Assembly (NCBI GenBank): GCA_021647585.1
Contig: JAKIUK010000010.1
Coordinates: 1-64,000, forward strand
DNA: 64,000 nucleotides
From: Methylococcaceae bacterium
GTDB taxonomy: Bacteria; Pseudomonadota; Gammaproteobacteria; Methylococcales; Methylomonadaceae
Direction: 5' to 3'
Shown piece by piece: positions 63,471 to 64,000 of this stretch; position 1 is the first letter of the stretch; each line of letters begins with the position of its first letter. The notes beneath the pieces were generated by a model. The model was given only the letters and a program-made list of their open reading frames with translations, had not been told where the DNA came from and did not search any database. Made by a program: the position numbers and the translations under genes.

Positions 63471-64000
63471 ATGCACCTAATAAAATATTTTATACTTGGA
63501 AGCTGCCTTATTTTCAGCCAGCTAAGCCATGCCCACGGACCGCGCCCACCTAAATTAACCGGCGTCCCTATTCCTCCAGTCCCAGGGTTACTTGATGGCA
63601 ACAACCCTATTGTAGTCAATAAAGCTAAAGCAATTGAACTTGGTAAAGCCTTATTCTGGGATATCAATGTGGGTAGCGATGGCATGGCCTGTGCATCCTG
63701 TCATTTCCATGCAGGTGCTGACCGCCGAGTGAAAAACCAGCTCAACCCTGGTGAAAAGAATATAGATCCTTCCGGTCAAACCTTTGAAACCATGCTATCA
63801 AATACTACAGGTGGACCCAATTACCAATTGACCTCATCTGACTTTCCTTTTTTCAAACTAGCCGACCCGATACAGCCATCAGATCATCCGCAAAACACAG
63901 TCGTTTTCAGCTCAGATGATGTTGTTTCATCTTCTGGAACTTTCAGTGGCGATTTTAATACTGCATCCCGTGTTGGTGATAGTAACGATGACTGCACACG
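63471..64000 (+). CDS. Cytochrome-c-peroxidase/MauG-like protein (partial)
   Basis: The first 176 codons of a gene cut by the window end. A signal peptide (LSHAHG) is followed by PGLLDGNNPIVVNKAKAI and ELGKALFWD, then the heme site CASCH (C74-H78) and the continuing MauG/CcpA pattern (HAGADRR, then NTTGG). A second heme site would be expected beyond the edge. Such proteins reduce peroxide or oxidise residues in partners. It is divergent from the sulfotransferase gene. Confidence 0.85.
   Translation, partial: MHLIKYFILGSCLIFSQLSHAHGPRPPKLTGVPIPPVPGLLDGNNPIVVNKAKAIELGKALFWDINVGSDGMACASCHFHAGADRRVKNQLNPGEKNIDPSGQTFETMLSNTTGGPNYQLTSSDFPFFKLADPIQPSDHPQNTVVFSSDDVVSSSGTFSGDFNTASRVGDSNDDCT

Overview
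The window is a 64 kb chromosomal stretch of an AT-rich gammaproteobacterium. The gene set fits an aquatic methanotroph of the order Methylococcales: a fused VPLPA-type exosortase with a matching sorted protein, a TIGR04073-type exosortase-associated protein, many c-type cytochromes, an HvfA-like copper-peptide precursor, and numerous short inverted-repeat elements. That assignment is an inference. No pmo, mxa or rRNA gene lies in the window, and I found no tRNA, CRISPR array, prophage or intact transposase gene.

Layout. 1-8 kb: a DUF3047 protein, a radical-SAM ArsS-like enzyme, a SWIM/SNF2 helicase, an unrecognised membrane protein and a double-domain polyphosphate:AMP phosphotransferase. 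8.2-9.1 kb: a small membrane protein and an orphan HvfA-like Cys-rich peptide. 9.2-19.4 kb: a nitrogen island with two P-II/ammonium-transporter pairs, a TorF-type porin that is an internal duplication, glutamine synthetase and ntrBC. Good sigma-54 promoter matches precede one P-II/amt pair, the porin and ntrB. 19.8-24.5 kb: a small exported protein, an RND permease, pdxA and rsmA. 25.1-28 kb: a DUF6763 gene, a P-loop ATPase, metA and guanine deaminase. 28-36.8 kb: DUF2066 and purM, then a block of methyltransferase, VOC and hydrolase genes beside an AI-2E exporter, a cytochrome c, a cold-shock/membrane protein and cobO. 36.9-42 kb: tex, a TIGR04073 protein, an HDOD protein and small envelope proteins.

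42-50 kb holds a thioredoxin-like protein, a parvulin PPIase and an apparent respiratory operon. Read on the minus strand, the operon runs: a 50-residue subunit IIa-like protein, CuA subunit II, a ba3-type subunit I, a diheme cytochrome and a seven-heme cytochrome. 50-61 kb is an exosortase and envelope region: a PrsT-like TPR lipoprotein, a MraY/WecA-like transferase, the XrtD-type exosortase-EpsI fusion, a thioredoxin/DUF4266/DUF3570 cluster and a VPLPA-CTERM protein. The right end has a SEC-C/TPR/sulfotransferase protein and the start of a MauG/cytochrome-c-peroxidase-like gene cut by the window edge.

The intergenic regions are unusually rich in short non-coding repeats. At least seven families can be told apart by their termini. 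One has terminal inverted repeats and 5-bp AT-rich flanking duplications at several copies. One copy abuts the polyphosphate kinase stop codon. Another lies directly upstream of a sigma-54 promoter.
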